NCBI RefSeq assembly: GCF_001636845.1
Contig: NZ_LITT01000023.1
Span: 367,088 to 431,087 of the forward strand
DNA: 64,000 nucleotides
Reading direction: 5' to 3'
Source of the DNA: Clostridium ljungdahlii
GTDB lineage: Bacteria > Bacillota > Clostridia > Clostridiales > Clostridiaceae
The notes under the pieces are model-generated. The model did no database searches. It was not told where the DNA came from and saw only the letters and a list, made by a program, of their open reading frames with translations. A program made the position numbers and the translations under genes. Below, in pieces: positions 17,134-26,031 of this stretch (within the stretch, counting starts at the first letter, position 1; the number at the start of each line of letters is the position of its first letter).

Positions 17134-18590
17134 AAAGAAGGTTAGTAGTTGTGTTAAGAGATGAAGTATCATTTGTTATAGAAGAAAATGTGAACTATCC
17201 AGATTATAAGTCCTATTGTTCTCCTTCTGAAAAGTATCCTGAATATAGATATATGGATATTTCAAAGGAATCTAATAATGTATATAAAATGATACGAAAA
17301 GGTTTTATTTTATTGAGGTTGGATAAGGAGAATATTGGAACAAAAGAGTGGAATCCATTAGGCAGTTATATTAAAAAGGGAGATACGGTATTGATTAAGC
17401 CTAATTGGGTACTTCATGTAAACAATGAACCTGTATTTCATGATATGGAATGTATGGTAACACATCCATCGGTTATACGTTGTGTAATTGATTATGTACT
17501 TATTGCCTTGAAAGGTACAGGCAAGATTATTGTAGCTGATGCTCCTATTCAAAAATGTCATTTTGAAGAATTGCAGCAGCAAATGCATTATGCCGAGTTG
17601 TGGGAATATTATCATGAAAAAGGTATTGATATTTCAGTTATAGATTTACGTGATATTGTAGCTGCATTTAGTAAGAATGGTACAGTTTCTTTGGAAAATC
17701 ATAAAAATCCAGGAATGCTTGTTAAATTAAATGAGTTATCGGAGTTTGAAAATGTTGATAATGATAAAATTTCAAAAATGAGAATTACTTGTTATCCTAC
17801 AGATGCTTTGCAAAGTCACCATAATGCTGGAAAACATGAATATATGATAGCAGGGGAAGTATTAAGTGCCGATACAATTATTAATTTGCCCAAACCAAAG
17901 TCTCATAGAAAAGCAGGTATGACAGCTTGTGCCAAAAATTTTGTGGGCATTTGTACAAATAAAGAATATTTGCCGCATCATACGATAGGTGAAAAAGCTT
18001 CAGGAGGAGATGAATATCTAAATAAAAATATATTTTTAAAGTTAGCTTCAAAAGCATTGGATAATTATAATAATGCTGCTTATGCACAAAAGAAATCGGT
18101 ATCTTATTACCACTATAAATCCTTTATTTTAAATATGTTAGGGCATAAGTTGTGTAATGAAAAATACTCAGAAGGAAGTTGGTGGGGAAATGACACAATT
18201 TGGAGAACGATTGTGGATTTGAATTATATTGTAAAATATGCAGATAAAAATGGAGTTATTCAAAATACTGAACAAAGAAAAATATTTAATATATGTGACA
18301 TGATTGTTGTTGGAGAAAAAGAAGGCCCAATGGAGCCGTCTCCAATGAAATTAGGGGCTATTGTTATGGGTGATGAATGTGCTGTAGTGGATCGATTTAT
18401 ATGTGAGATATTTGGTTTTTCCAGTGAAAAAGTTCCATATATTTCTTATCTATTAAATAAACAAAATTTAACTGAAGAAGAAATAAAAATTAATTATAAG
18501 AATAAAATTTTTAAGTTTTCAGAATTTAAGTTCAATCCTAAATGGCATGTAATACCTACGAGTGGATGGCTTGGACATATAGAACAATAG
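17115..18590 (+). CDS. DUF362 domain protein in polysaccharide operon
   Basis: The 491-residue protein holds the DUF362 signature: GDTVLIKPNWVLHVNN near residue 92, and INLPKPKSHRKAGMTACAKN near residue 256, with a late GAIVMGDECAVVDRF. DUF362 proteins are cytoplasmic and often linked to iron-sulphur proteins, but no 4Fe-4S motif is visible here. Its role in sugar polymer assembly is not known to me. ATG 17115 overlaps the previous gene; GTG 17151 with AGAAGG nine bases before is a good alternative start. Its position next to the ATP-grasp gene suggests a joint modification step. Confidence 0.72.
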   Translation: MDNTTIERRLVVVLRDEVSFVIEENVNYPDYKSYCSPSEKYPEYRYMDISKESNNVYKMIRKGFILLRLDKENIGTKEWNPLGSYIKKGDTVLIKPNWVLHVNNEPVFHDMECMVTHPSVIRCVIDYVLIALKGTGKIIVADAPIQKCHFEELQQQMHYAELWEYYHEKGIDISVIDLRDIVAAFSKNGTVSLENHKNPGMLVKLNELSEFENVDNDKISKMRITCYPTDALQSHHNAGKHEYMIAGEVLSADTIINLPKPKSHRKAGMTACAKNFVGICTNKEYLPHHTIGEKASGGDEYLNKNIFLKLASKALDNYNNAAYAQKKSVSYYHYKSFILNMLGHKLCNEKYSEGSWWGNDTIWRTIVDLNYIVKYADKNGVIQNTEQRKIFNICDMIVVGEKEGPMEPSPMKLGAIVMGDECAVVDRFICEIFGFSSEKVPYISYLLNKQNLTEEEIKINYKNKIFKFSEFKFNPKWHVIPTSGWLGHIEQ

Positions 18591-18632
18591 TATTTATTGA
18601 AGGTATAAAAAAATTAGAGAATAAGGTGATGT

Positions 18633-19601
18633 TTGGTGATTTTTATTTCACAAGGAGGAAGATGTGGAAATCAGTTGTTTAATTATGCTTTTATGAGGAG
18701 ATTGCAGAACTATTATCCAAATGAAAAAGTTGTATTTGATTTTAGTGATGTGGTTTTAAAATCTACAGAAAAATCATGTGGACAATATTGGGAAGATTCT
18801 CTTAAGTATTTTAATACTATACCGTATGAGACGATTACATATGGTGATAATATAATTTCTAAGTATGGATCATTTAAACAGAACATTTCATTTTTAGTTT
18901 GGAAATTTGCAAATAAATTTGTGAAAAATAATTTGTCCGCTAAATCAATAAAATTTCAAGAAAGACTGTACTATTATTTATCTAAATTTGGCATCTATTA
19001 TTTGAATAATGGTTATTCAAAATTTCAGATTTCTGGAGCCAAAAACAAATTTATTTATGGAACATATGAAGATATTCGATGGTTTGATGATATAAGAGAA
19101 AAGTTGTTGATAGAGTTTACCCCCAAAGCACCTGTTTTAGATACAAATATTGAGCTATATAATAAAATTATTTCTTCTAATTCAATTTGTATTTCTTTGC
19201 GTAGATGGGACCTGGATGTGCAGAATAATACAGGATTAAAGGCTAGGAAAATTTGTGATGAAAATTATTATTCTCAAGCAATTAATTATATGAAGTCTAA
19301 GGTAGATAATCCGGTATTTGTTGTTTTTTCTGATGATGTTGAATGGGGAAAAAATATTGTGAAAAAAGCAGCTGGAAATGAAACTATTATATCTGAGTCT
19401 GGTCAAGATAATGTGGCTGAAAAATTGCGATTAATGTATTCTTGTAAGCATTTTATATTAGCTAATAGTACTTTTTGTTGGTGGGCTCAATATTTATGTA
19501 AGAACGATAGTAAAATTGTTGTGTCACCAAATTGTTGGTTGAAAATAAAAAATTATTCACATCCTCTTATTTCAAATGAATGGGTTTTGCTTAAAACTTA
19601 G
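18633..19601 (+). CDS. Family 11 glycosyltransferase (alpha-1,2-fucosyltransferase-like)
   Basis: The 322-residue protein begins MVIFISQGGRCGNQLFNYAF, the GT11 N-terminal signature (G-x-G-N-Q-L-F-x-Y). It also has ISLRRWDLD (the H-x-R-R-G-D-like donor motif, here without the usual His), VFSDDVEW and LANSTFCWWAQYL. GT11 enzymes usually move L-fucose or a related 6-deoxy sugar in alpha-1,2 linkage. No GDP-fucose genes are in the window. TTG 18633 or GTG 18636 follows ATAAGGTGATG. The family is secure; the sugar is not. Confidence 0.82.
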   Translation: MVIFISQGGRCGNQLFNYAFMRRLQNYYPNEKVVFDFSDVVLKSTEKSCGQYWEDSLKYFNTIPYETITYGDNIISKYGSFKQNISFLVWKFANKFVKNNLSAKSIKFQERLYYYLSKFGIYYLNNGYSKFQISGAKNKFIYGTYEDIRWFDDIREKLLIEFTPKAPVLDTNIELYNKIISSNSICISLRRWDLDVQNNTGLKARKICDENYYSQAINYMKSKVDNPVFVVFSDDVEWGKNIVKKAAGNETIISESGQDNVAEKLRLMYSCKHFILANSTFCWWAQYLCKNDSKIVVSPNCWLKIKNYSHPLISNEWVLLKT

Positions 19602-19610
19602 GAGAAAATA

Positions 19611-21092
19611 ATGAACAGAGAAAAGAAATTAACATACAATACAATATCTTCGCTAACTAAACAGTTTGTAGTTTTAATATGCGGTTTTATATTACCAAGA
19701 CTTTTTTTAACAAATTATGGTTCCACCGTAAATGGACTAGTATCATCTATTACTCAATTTCTTAGTCTTGCAGCTATATTCGATGCTGGATTAGGGGTGG
19801 TTATTGAAGCATCCTTGTTCAAGCCGCTTGCTAAATCAGATACATTAGAAAGAGATAAAATACTAACTTCAGCTCAAAAATTATATAATCACTTTGTTCA
19901 AATTTTATTTGTATATGTAGTTGGTTTAGCAGTGTTGTACCCATTTAAAGTGCTTAATAGTTTTGAATATGTTTATACACTTACATTGATTATAGCAATT
20001 TCAATTAGTTCATTTGGACAATATTGTTTTGGAGTCACACGATCTGTGTTACTTTCTGCTGATCAAAGATCATATATTAATAATTTTTCGTATATAGGAA
20101 CTACAATACTAAACACGATTGTTGCTGTAGTTTTAATAAAATTTGGATGTTCAATTCAAGTTGTAAAACTGGCATCTTCTCTTGTATTTACTCTAAGACC
20201 TATTTTATTGATATGGTATGTTAAAAGAAAATATAACATTAATTGGCATACAGAATATAGTAAAGAACCAATTAAACAAAAATGGAATGGACTAGCACAG
20301 CATATTTCTGCACTTATTCTTGCGAATACGGATATTGTGGTTTTGACATTGTTTTCAACATTGCAAAATGTATCAATTTATTCAGTTTATTTTCTTGTGA
20401 TAAATGGAATAAAGGAAGTAATTTCGGCTGCTTCTATTGGTATTCGTTCATTAATGGGTGATATGCTTGCAAAGAATGAAATTTATCTTCTTGCTAAAAA
20501 ATTTAATAGTATTGAATGGATATTTCATACTATTACAACATTATTGTTTACAATTACTGCCATACTAATTTGTCCTTTTATAAAAGTATATACATTAGGG
20601 GTTAACGATGCTAATTATTATGTTCCTGTATTTGCTGTTTTATTATGCATGGCGTATGCAGTAAATTGTTTAAGAACACCTTATCAGTCTTTAATTATGG
20701 CTGCAGGACATTTTAAACAAACTCAGGCAAGTTCAATTATAGAAGCAGTAATTAATATTGTTGTTTCTATTATAGTAGTATCTAAATTTGGAATTGTAGG
20801 AGTAGCATGTGGTACATTAGTTGCAATGCTATATCGTACAGTTTATTTAAGTTGGTATTTGTCACATAATATTCTAATGCGTCCATTAGAATATTTTTTT
20901 AAAAATTTAATATTAGATTTAGTATCTATGATTGTAATGATGGTATCAACCAATTGGATTATTATGGCACAAACAAACTATCTGTTATGGATTGTTATGG
21001 CTTTGAAGGTAGGAATTATATGTTTGATTGAATGTATTATTATTAACATGATTTTTTATCCTAAAGAAATTTGTAATATATTAAAAAAATAA
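19611..21092 (+). CDS. Polysaccharide repeat-unit flippase (Wzx-like)
   Basis: The 493-residue protein has about 14 hydrophobic helices and is built like oligosaccharide flippases of the MOP superfamily: TISSLTKQFVVLICGFILPR at the N-terminus, FLSLAAIFDAGLGVVIEASL and ACGTLVAMLYRTVYL near the end. It should flip undecaprenyl-linked repeat units to the outer side before polymerisation. ATG 19611 follows GGAG. It is the last polysaccharide-specific gene before the second rml set; the 103 bases after it hold no clear terminator. Confidence 0.87.
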   Translation: MNREKKLTYNTISSLTKQFVVLICGFILPRLFLTNYGSTVNGLVSSITQFLSLAAIFDAGLGVVIEASLFKPLAKSDTLERDKILTSAQKLYNHFVQILFVYVVGLAVLYPFKVLNSFEYVYTLTLIIAISISSFGQYCFGVTRSVLLSADQRSYINNFSYIGTTILNTIVAVVLIKFGCSIQVVKLASSLVFTLRPILLIWYVKRKYNINWHTEYSKEPIKQKWNGLAQHISALILANTDIVVLTLFSTLQNVSIYSVYFLVINGIKEVISAASIGIRSLMGDMLAKNEIYLLAKKFNSIEWIFHTITTLLFTITAILICPFIKVYTLGVNDANYYVPVFAVLLCMAYAVNCLRTPYQSLIMAAGHFKQTQASSIIEAVINIVVSIIVVSKFGIVGVACGTLVAMLYRTVYLSWYLSHNILMRPLEYFFKNLILDLVSMIVMMVSTNWIIMAQTNYLLWIVMALKVGIICLIECIIINMIFYPKEICNILKK

Positions 21093-21195
21093 CAAATTCT
21101 TAGTTTAACACATTGTGCTAGATTTTGTAATTTGAAATAAGATATATAATGGGCATTTTCTTATAGATAAGCACAATGCAGGAAGGAGTTTTATT

Positions 21196-22251
21196 ATGAA
21201 GACTTATTTGGTAACAGGTGGAGCAGGATTTATTGGCTCTAACTTTATTCACTACATGTTAAAAAAATACTTAAATGTAAAAATAATAAACTATGACAAG
21301 CTAACCTATGCAGGTAACCTTGAAAACTTAAGGTCTATATCTAAAAACCCTAACTACATCTTTATTCAAGGAGACATATGTGACAGAGAAAAACTTCAGC
21401 AGTTGTTTCAAAAATATGATATAGACTATGTAATAAATTTTGCAGCAGAATCTCATGTAGACAGGAGCATAAGAGATCCTGAAATATTTGTAAAGACGAA
21501 TATTCTGGGAACTGTCGCACTTTTAGATGCTGCTAAAAATGCGTGGATTGTAGAAGATGGCTTTAAACAGGGTAAAAAATATCTTCAAGTTTCCACAGAT
21601 GAAGTTTATGGTTCTCTTGGAAGCGAAGGATATTTTACGGAAAAAACTCCCCTTGATTCTCACAGCCCTTACTCCTCAAGCAAAGCTTCTGCTGATTTGA
21701 TGGTAAAGGCTTATTTTGATACCTATAAAATGCCTGTAAATATAACCAGGTGTTCCAATAACTATGGTCTCTATCAATTTCCTGAAAAGCTCATTCCACT
21801 TGTTATAAACAATTGTCTAAATAAAAGGGATATTCCCGTATACGGTGATGGACTTAACGTAAGAGATTGGCTTTATGTAGAAGATCACGGTAAGGCTATA
21901 GATATAGTTATACATAGGGGCCAGTGTGGTGAAGTTTACAATATAGGTGGACACAATGAAAGGACAAACATTCATATAGTTAAAACAATAATTTCATATA
22001 TACATGACAATGTAGATTTTTCTGTAGATGAAAGTCTTATAAAATATGTGGAAGATAGAAAAGGGCATGACAGGAGATATGGAATTGATCCTTCAAAAAT
22101 TAAAGATGAACTTGGCTGGTATCCTGAAACGAAATTTGAAGATGGCATAATAAAAACTATAAAGTGGTACTTAGATAATAAAGATTGGATGAATAATGTA
22201 ACTTCTGGGGATTATAAGAAATACTATGAGAAAATGTATAAAAGTAAATAA
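21196..22251 (+). CDS. rmlB: dTDP-glucose 4,6-dehydratase
   Basis: RmlB makes dTDP-4-keto-6-deoxyglucose, the second rhamnose step. The 351 residues show GGAGFIGSNFIHYML, AAESHVDRSI, VSTDEVYGSLG (Thr, Asp and Glu of the active site) and YSSSKASADL (Y-x-x-x-K), and RCSNNYG. ATG 21196 follows GCAGGAAGGAG. It heads the complete rmlBADC set; its counterpart in copy A would lie left of the window. A 200-base gap with repeat words separates it from rmlA. Confidence 0.97.
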   Translation: MKTYLVTGGAGFIGSNFIHYMLKKYLNVKIINYDKLTYAGNLENLRSISKNPNYIFIQGDICDREKLQQLFQKYDIDYVINFAAESHVDRSIRDPEIFVKTNILGTVALLDAAKNAWIVEDGFKQGKKYLQVSTDEVYGSLGSEGYFTEKTPLDSHSPYSSSKASADLMVKAYFDTYKMPVNITRCSNNYGLYQFPEKLIPLVINNCLNKRDIPVYGDGLNVRDWLYVEDHGKAIDIVIHRGQCGEVYNIGGHNERTNIHIVKTIISYIHDNVDFSVDESLIKYVEDRKGHDRRYGIDPSKIKDELGWYPETKFEDGIIKTIKWYLDNKDWMNNVTSGDYKKYYEKMYKSK

Positions 22252-22258
22252 CAAAGCT

Positions 22259-22440
22259 CAAATAGCAAAGAATAAATAATGAAATTTTGCCATAGATAAA
22301 ATAAATATAATTATTTTCTGACGCAGGAAGAAAATATTCCTAATTTGATATTTGTTATCTGAACTTTGAACTTTCAATTGTCACTTGAAACTCATGCATA
22401 ACTATTAATTCTTAATTATTAATTCTCAATTAAAAAAGGG
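22259..22440. repeat. Family C-like word repeat, partial
   Basis: This gap holds TTTCTGACGCAGGAAGAAAA (as in the copy at 49629), TTGAACTTTGAACTTTC (as at 48283) and a right arm of repeated TTAATTATTAATTCT words (as at 34888). It looks like a worn copy of the family C palindromes described below. It lies inside the rml operon between rmlB and rmlA. Confidence 0.5.
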
Positions 22441-22451
22441 GGTGTTAAATT

Positions 22452-23330
22452 TTGAGAAAGGGCATAATACTGGCTGGAGGATCTGGAACCAGGCTTTATC
22501 CTATGACTAAGGCAATATCAAAACAGATTGTTCCAATATATGATAAACCTATGATTTATTATCCACTTTCTGTACTTATGTTAGCTGGAATACGCGATAT
22601 TCTCATTATATCAACACCAAGGGATATAGGTGCTTTTAAAGAACTTTTTGGTGATGGAAGTCAGCTGGGGCTTTCTTTTCATTATGAAGTACAGTATGAA
22701 CCAAAGGGGCTTGCGGAAGCATTTATAGTTGGAGAAAGATTTATTGGAAATGACGATGTAGTCCTTGTTTTAGGGGATAATGTATTTCATGGATATGGTT
22801 TTACCGAAAGATTAAAGGCTGCTTCAGAGAGACATGATTGTTCAACAATTTTTGGATATCATGTGAGCAATCCTAAAGATTTTGGTGTAGTGGAATTTGA
22901 TAAAGACTTTAATGTTATTTCCATAGAGGAAAAGCCTTCAAAGCTAAAATCCGATTATGCAGTGCCAGGGCTTTATTTTTACACTAATGATGTGGTGAAT
23001 ATAGCAAAACATATCAAGCCTTCTCCAAGAGGAGAGCTTGAAATTACAGATGTAAATAATGAGTATTTGAGAATGGGCAAACTTAAAGTAGAACTTTTCG
23101 GAAGGGGAATGGCCTGGCTTGATACTGGAACTCCACAGGGGCTTTTAAATGCTGCTAATTTTGTGGAAGCTGTTCAGACGAGGCAGGGACTTTACATAGC
23201 TTGTATAGAGGAAATTGCCTATAGGCAAGGATACATAGATGATAACCAACTGATAAAGTTAGCAGAGCCCTTGAAAAAAGTTGCTTATGGAAAATATATT
23301 TTAAGTTTGCTGAATAAAAAATATTACTGA
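22452..23330 (+). CDS. rmlA: Glucose-1-phosphate thymidylyltransferase (copy B)
   Basis: The complete RmlA has 292 residues. The N-terminal [20 protein letters not shown] is the nucleotide-binding signature, then [15 protein letters not shown] and VLGDNVFHG. The start is TTG at 22452 with GGGGGTG eight bases before. Copy A (1-741) differs by a modest number of substitutions. It carries out the first, feedback-regulated step of dTDP-rhamnose formation. It is followed at 20 bases by rmlD with the same spacing as in copy A. Confidence 0.97.
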   Translation: MRKGIILAGGSGTRLYPMTKAISKQIVPIYDKPMIYYPLSVLMLAGIRDILIISTPRDIGAFKELFGDGSQLGLSFHYEVQYEPKGLAEAFIVGERFIGNDDVVLVLGDNVFHGYGFTERLKAASERHDCSTIFGYHVSNPKDFGVVEFDKDFNVISIEEKPSKLKSDYAVPGLYFYTNDVVNIAKHIKPSPRGELEITDVNNEYLRMGKLKVELFGRGMAWLDTGTPQGLLNAANFVEAVQTRQGLYIACIEEIAYRQGYIDDNQLIKLAEPLKKVAYGKYILSLLNKKYY

Positions 23331-23350
23331 TATTTTAGGAGTGAATATGA

Positions 23351-24226
23351 TTGAAAGTATTGATTACAGGAGGAAAAGGTCAGCTTGCTGGGCAGCTCCG
23401 AGAAATCTTAATCAGAGGAAAATCTGAAATAGGAGTAATTGATAAAATTTACTCTGATGCTGAAGTGAGATTCCCAAGTAGAGAGGAACTTGACATAACA
23501 AGATTAAATGATGTCAGAGACTTTGTAACTGATTATGCTCCAGATATAATTATAAATTGTGCTGCCTATACCAATGTGGATAAGTGTGAAACTGATTTTG
23601 AAAATGCTTTTAAGGTAAATTCCTTAGGAGCTAGAAATTTGGCATTAGCTTCACAAGATACAAAAATAAAACTTGCACATATTTCTACTGACTATGTTTT
23701 TAACGGCAGGGGTACGATACCTTTTAGGGAATACGACTTACCTGATCCCATTAGCGTTTACGGAAAAACTAAACTTTTGGGGGAGCAGTATATTAGAGAA
23801 AATTGCAGTAGGTATTTCATAGTAAGGACATCCTGGCTTTATGGTTTATATGGTAAAAATTTTGTATACACTATACTGAAAGCTGCAAAAGAAAAAGGTC
23901 ATTTAGATGTGGTAAATGACCAGAGGGGTAATCCTACTAACGCAGAGGATTTAGCCTACCACATTTTAAAGCTTGCTCTTACTTGTGAATATGGTATATA
24001 TCACTGCAGCGGTAAGGGTGAATGCAGTTGGTATGACTTCGCTTGCAAAATTGTGGATTATGCTGGCATAGACTGCACTGTATCTCCTATGACTTCAGAG
24101 AAGCTCAATAGAGCAGCTAAAAGACCGAAATTTTCTTCCCTTGATAATATGATGCTCCGATGTACTATTGATGATAACATGAGACAGTGGGAAGATGCAC
24201 TTAAATCCTTTATACAAAAATTGTGA
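23351..24226 (+). CDS. rmlD: dTDP-4-dehydrorhamnose reductase (copy B)
   Basis: The 291-residue protein is nearly identical to copy A at 762: GGKGQLAGQL, INCAAYTNVDKCE, STDYVFNG and YGKTK are all kept. TTG start with TTTTAGGAG upstream. The differences cluster in residues 18-62 and are conservative. It acts after RmlC in the rhamnose pathway. The intergenic sequence to rmlC is shorter than in copy A because the TGTGAATTG word is not expanded. Confidence 0.97.
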   Translation: MKVLITGGKGQLAGQLREILIRGKSEIGVIDKIYSDAEVRFPSREELDITRLNDVRDFVTDYAPDIIINCAAYTNVDKCETDFENAFKVNSLGARNLALASQDTKIKLAHISTDYVFNGRGTIPFREYDLPDPISVYGKTKLLGEQYIRENCSRYFIVRTSWLYGLYGKNFVYTILKAAKEKGHLDVVNDQRGNPTNAEDLAYHILKLALTCEYGIYHCSGKGECSWYDFACKIVDYAGIDCTVSPMTSEKLNRAAKRPKFSSLDNMMLRCTIDDNMRQWEDALKSFIQKL

Positions 24227-24243
24227 ATTGAATAAGAAGGGAC

Positions 24244-24813
24244 ATGATTAAAATAGGTAAATTTAATTTTGTAAAAACAGAAGTAGAGGGAGTATACATA
24301 ATAGAAACAGGTATTTTTGGAGATAACAGAGGCTATTTTATGGAAACTTATAATTATAATGAATTTGAGTCAGCAGGCCTTGATATGGTCTTTGTCCAGG
24401 ATAATCAGTCTAAATCTAAAAGGGGAGTCTTAAGAGGTCTCCATTTCCAGAAGAATTATTCCCAGGGCAAATTGGTGAGAGTCATAAAAGGCAAGGTATT
24501 TGATGCTGCTGTGGATTTAAGAGATGGATCTAGTACCTATGGAAAGTGGGTAGGAGTTACGCTGTCTGAGGAAAATAAGAAACAATTTTACATTCCAAAG
24601 GGATTTGCCCATGGATTTTTGGTACTTTCAGATGAAGCAGAATTTTGCTATAAATGCACTGAATTTTATCATCCAGAAGATGAGTGTGGTATTATATGGA
24701 ATGATCCTGACATAAACATAAAGTGGCCTCTTAAAGGTATAGATAATATTATCTTTTCTGAAAAGGATAAATTATGGCCTACACTAAAGGAATATATGAT
24801 AAAATATAATTAA
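24244..24813 (+). CDS. rmlC: dTDP-4-dehydrorhamnose 3,5-epimerase (copy B)
   Basis: The 189-residue cupin has the same signature segments as copy A (RGVLRGLHFQ, IPKGFAHGFLVLS). It is four residues longer at the C-terminus (MIKYN replaces the copy A ending), so the homology between the two rml sets ends at this stop. ATG 24244 follows AAGAAGGG. It is the last gene of the polysaccharide operon. Confidence 0.97.
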   Translation: MIKIGKFNFVKTEVEGVYIIETGIFGDNRGYFMETYNYNEFESAGLDMVFVQDNQSKSKRGVLRGLHFQKNYSQGKLVRVIKGKVFDAAVDLRDGSSTYGKWVGVTLSEENKKQFYIPKGFAHGFLVLSDEAEFCYKCTEFYHPEDECGIIWNDPDINIKWPLKGIDNIIFSEKDKLWPTLKEYMIKYN

Positions 24814-24852
24814 TTATAGAAATGTTCATTAAACTGTAGAGGAGTCTAGGCT

Positions 24853-25746
24853 ATGGCTGAAAAAATTAAAAATATTGAAGATGCTATAATGAAAAGTGTA
24901 ATGGATGTTTTCAAAGAAGATGCACTTCAATTCTTTGGTATAAAATCTAAAATAGTTACTACTGCCAGAACCGAACTAAAAAGTTTACAAATAGATACTT
25001 CTTTTATGGACTATACTTTTTTATTAGAAGATAATTCTATATTACATTTTGAATTCCAGACTACAAATAAAAAAAGTGATCTTTCAAGATTCCTTGCTTA
25101 TGACGCGGTTTTACATTACAAAGAAAACAAACAGGTAAATACAATTGTAGTGTATTCTTCTAATATTAAAAAGGCTGAAACGAATTTAAATATTGGCTCT
25201 ATTAAATATTCAGTTAAAGCTTTTTACATGAATAGTATAAATGGCGATAAAAAATATGAATACTTGAAGAATAAAATACAAAGTAATGATACTTTAAATA
25301 ATAGTGATTTATTATCCCTTGTATTTCTGCCTTTAATGCACAGCATTAAAGATAAAGATGAAAGTATAATGAAATCTATAGAGTTAGCTAAAGAAATAAA
25401 AAACAAAAAGAGTCAAATGAATTCTTTAGCTCTATTGTATGCTTTTGCTGAAAAATTTGTGGATAGTGAAAATATAGATAAAATCAAGGAGGTGTTTGGA
25501 ATGACTGAACTTGGTAGACTATTAAGAGAAGAAGGTAAAGAAGAAGGTAAAGAGGAAGGTAAAAGAGAAGGCAAAAGAGAAGAACTTATAAGAACATCTA
25601 TTAAGTTGTTAACCAAAAAATTTGGTATTTTACCTGATAACGTGAAAGCTAAAATAGAAAATTCCGACATTACTGTACTTGAGATAATAGTGGATGAAAT
25701 ACTTGATTTAAAAAAACTTGAAGATATATATAAATATTTGAAGTAG
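24853..25746 (+). CDS. Rpn-family PD-(D/E)XK nuclease/transposase-like protein
   Basis: The 297-residue protein fits the Rpn/YhgA-like family, in which nuclease activity and recombination promotion are known for some members. Its core is DYTFLLEDNSILHFEFQTT (Asp, then E-x-Q in place of E-x-K), followed by RFLAYDAVLHYK and IVVYSSN. Near residues 224-239 runs a repeat of E-E-G-K / E-G-K-R units, a feature of these proteins, then a helical tail. ATG 24853 follows GGAG. It comes 39 bases after rmlC, but the style is that of a separate accessory gene. Confidence 0.75.
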   Translation: MAEKIKNIEDAIMKSVMDVFKEDALQFFGIKSKIVTTARTELKSLQIDTSFMDYTFLLEDNSILHFEFQTTNKKSDLSRFLAYDAVLHYKENKQVNTIVVYSSNIKKAETNLNIGSIKYSVKAFYMNSINGDKKYEYLKNKIQSNDTLNNSDLLSLVFLPLMHSIKDKDESIMKSIELAKEIKNKKSQMNSLALLYAFAEKFVDSENIDKIKEVFGMTELGRLLREEGKEEGKEEGKREGKREELIRTSIKLLTKKFGILPDNVKAKIENSDITVLEIIVDEILDLKKLEDIYKYLK

Positions 25747-25755
25747 TATAAGAAT

Positions 25756-25856
25756 TTATCTGATGGCTACCTACTGTAACACTCCCACGCACACAGCGAA
25801 AGCGACTATCACCAAATCAAAGATTTGGGATATCTGCTTTTCTCACTAAGTAAGAT
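25756..25856 (-). repeat. GGGRCGTAGC structured element, truncated copy
   Basis: Read on the minus strand, it begins CTTACTTAGTGAGAAAAGCA and ends GTGTTACAGTAGGTAGCCAT followed by CAGATAA. Both ends match the copy at 57183-57350 closely. The middle, including the GGGRCGTAGC core, has been lost. It lies tail to tail with the Rpn-family gene. Confidence 0.7.
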
Positions 25857-25918
25857 TCATTGATAAACGGGGACTAATTCCTATATAAAAAAGTAAATTA
25901 ATGCAGAGTATTTAGATG

Positions 25919-25956
25919 AACCACCAATTAGTGTAAAAGCTAGTTGGTGGTTTTAA
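25919..25956 (+). terminator. Rho-independent terminator
   Basis: AACCACCAATTAG pairs with CTAGTTGGTGGTT, with an eight-base loop and a T run. A close relative ends the ncRNA candidate at 26467. Confidence 0.85.
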
Positions 25957-25996
25957 TTTATCATAAAAATTGCTTGAACAATATAATAAAAAAATA

Positions 25997-26025
25997 TTGA
26001 CTTATTTAAACGTTTACTATATAAT
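25997..26025 (+). promoter_or_regulatory. Sigma-A type promoter without a following gene
   Basis: TTGACT (25997-26002) and TATAAT (26020-26025) are separated by exactly 17 bases. No open reading frame of useful size follows for 650 bases; the nearest downstream structure is the ncRNA candidate. Confidence 0.8.
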
Positions 26026-26031
26026 GAAATC

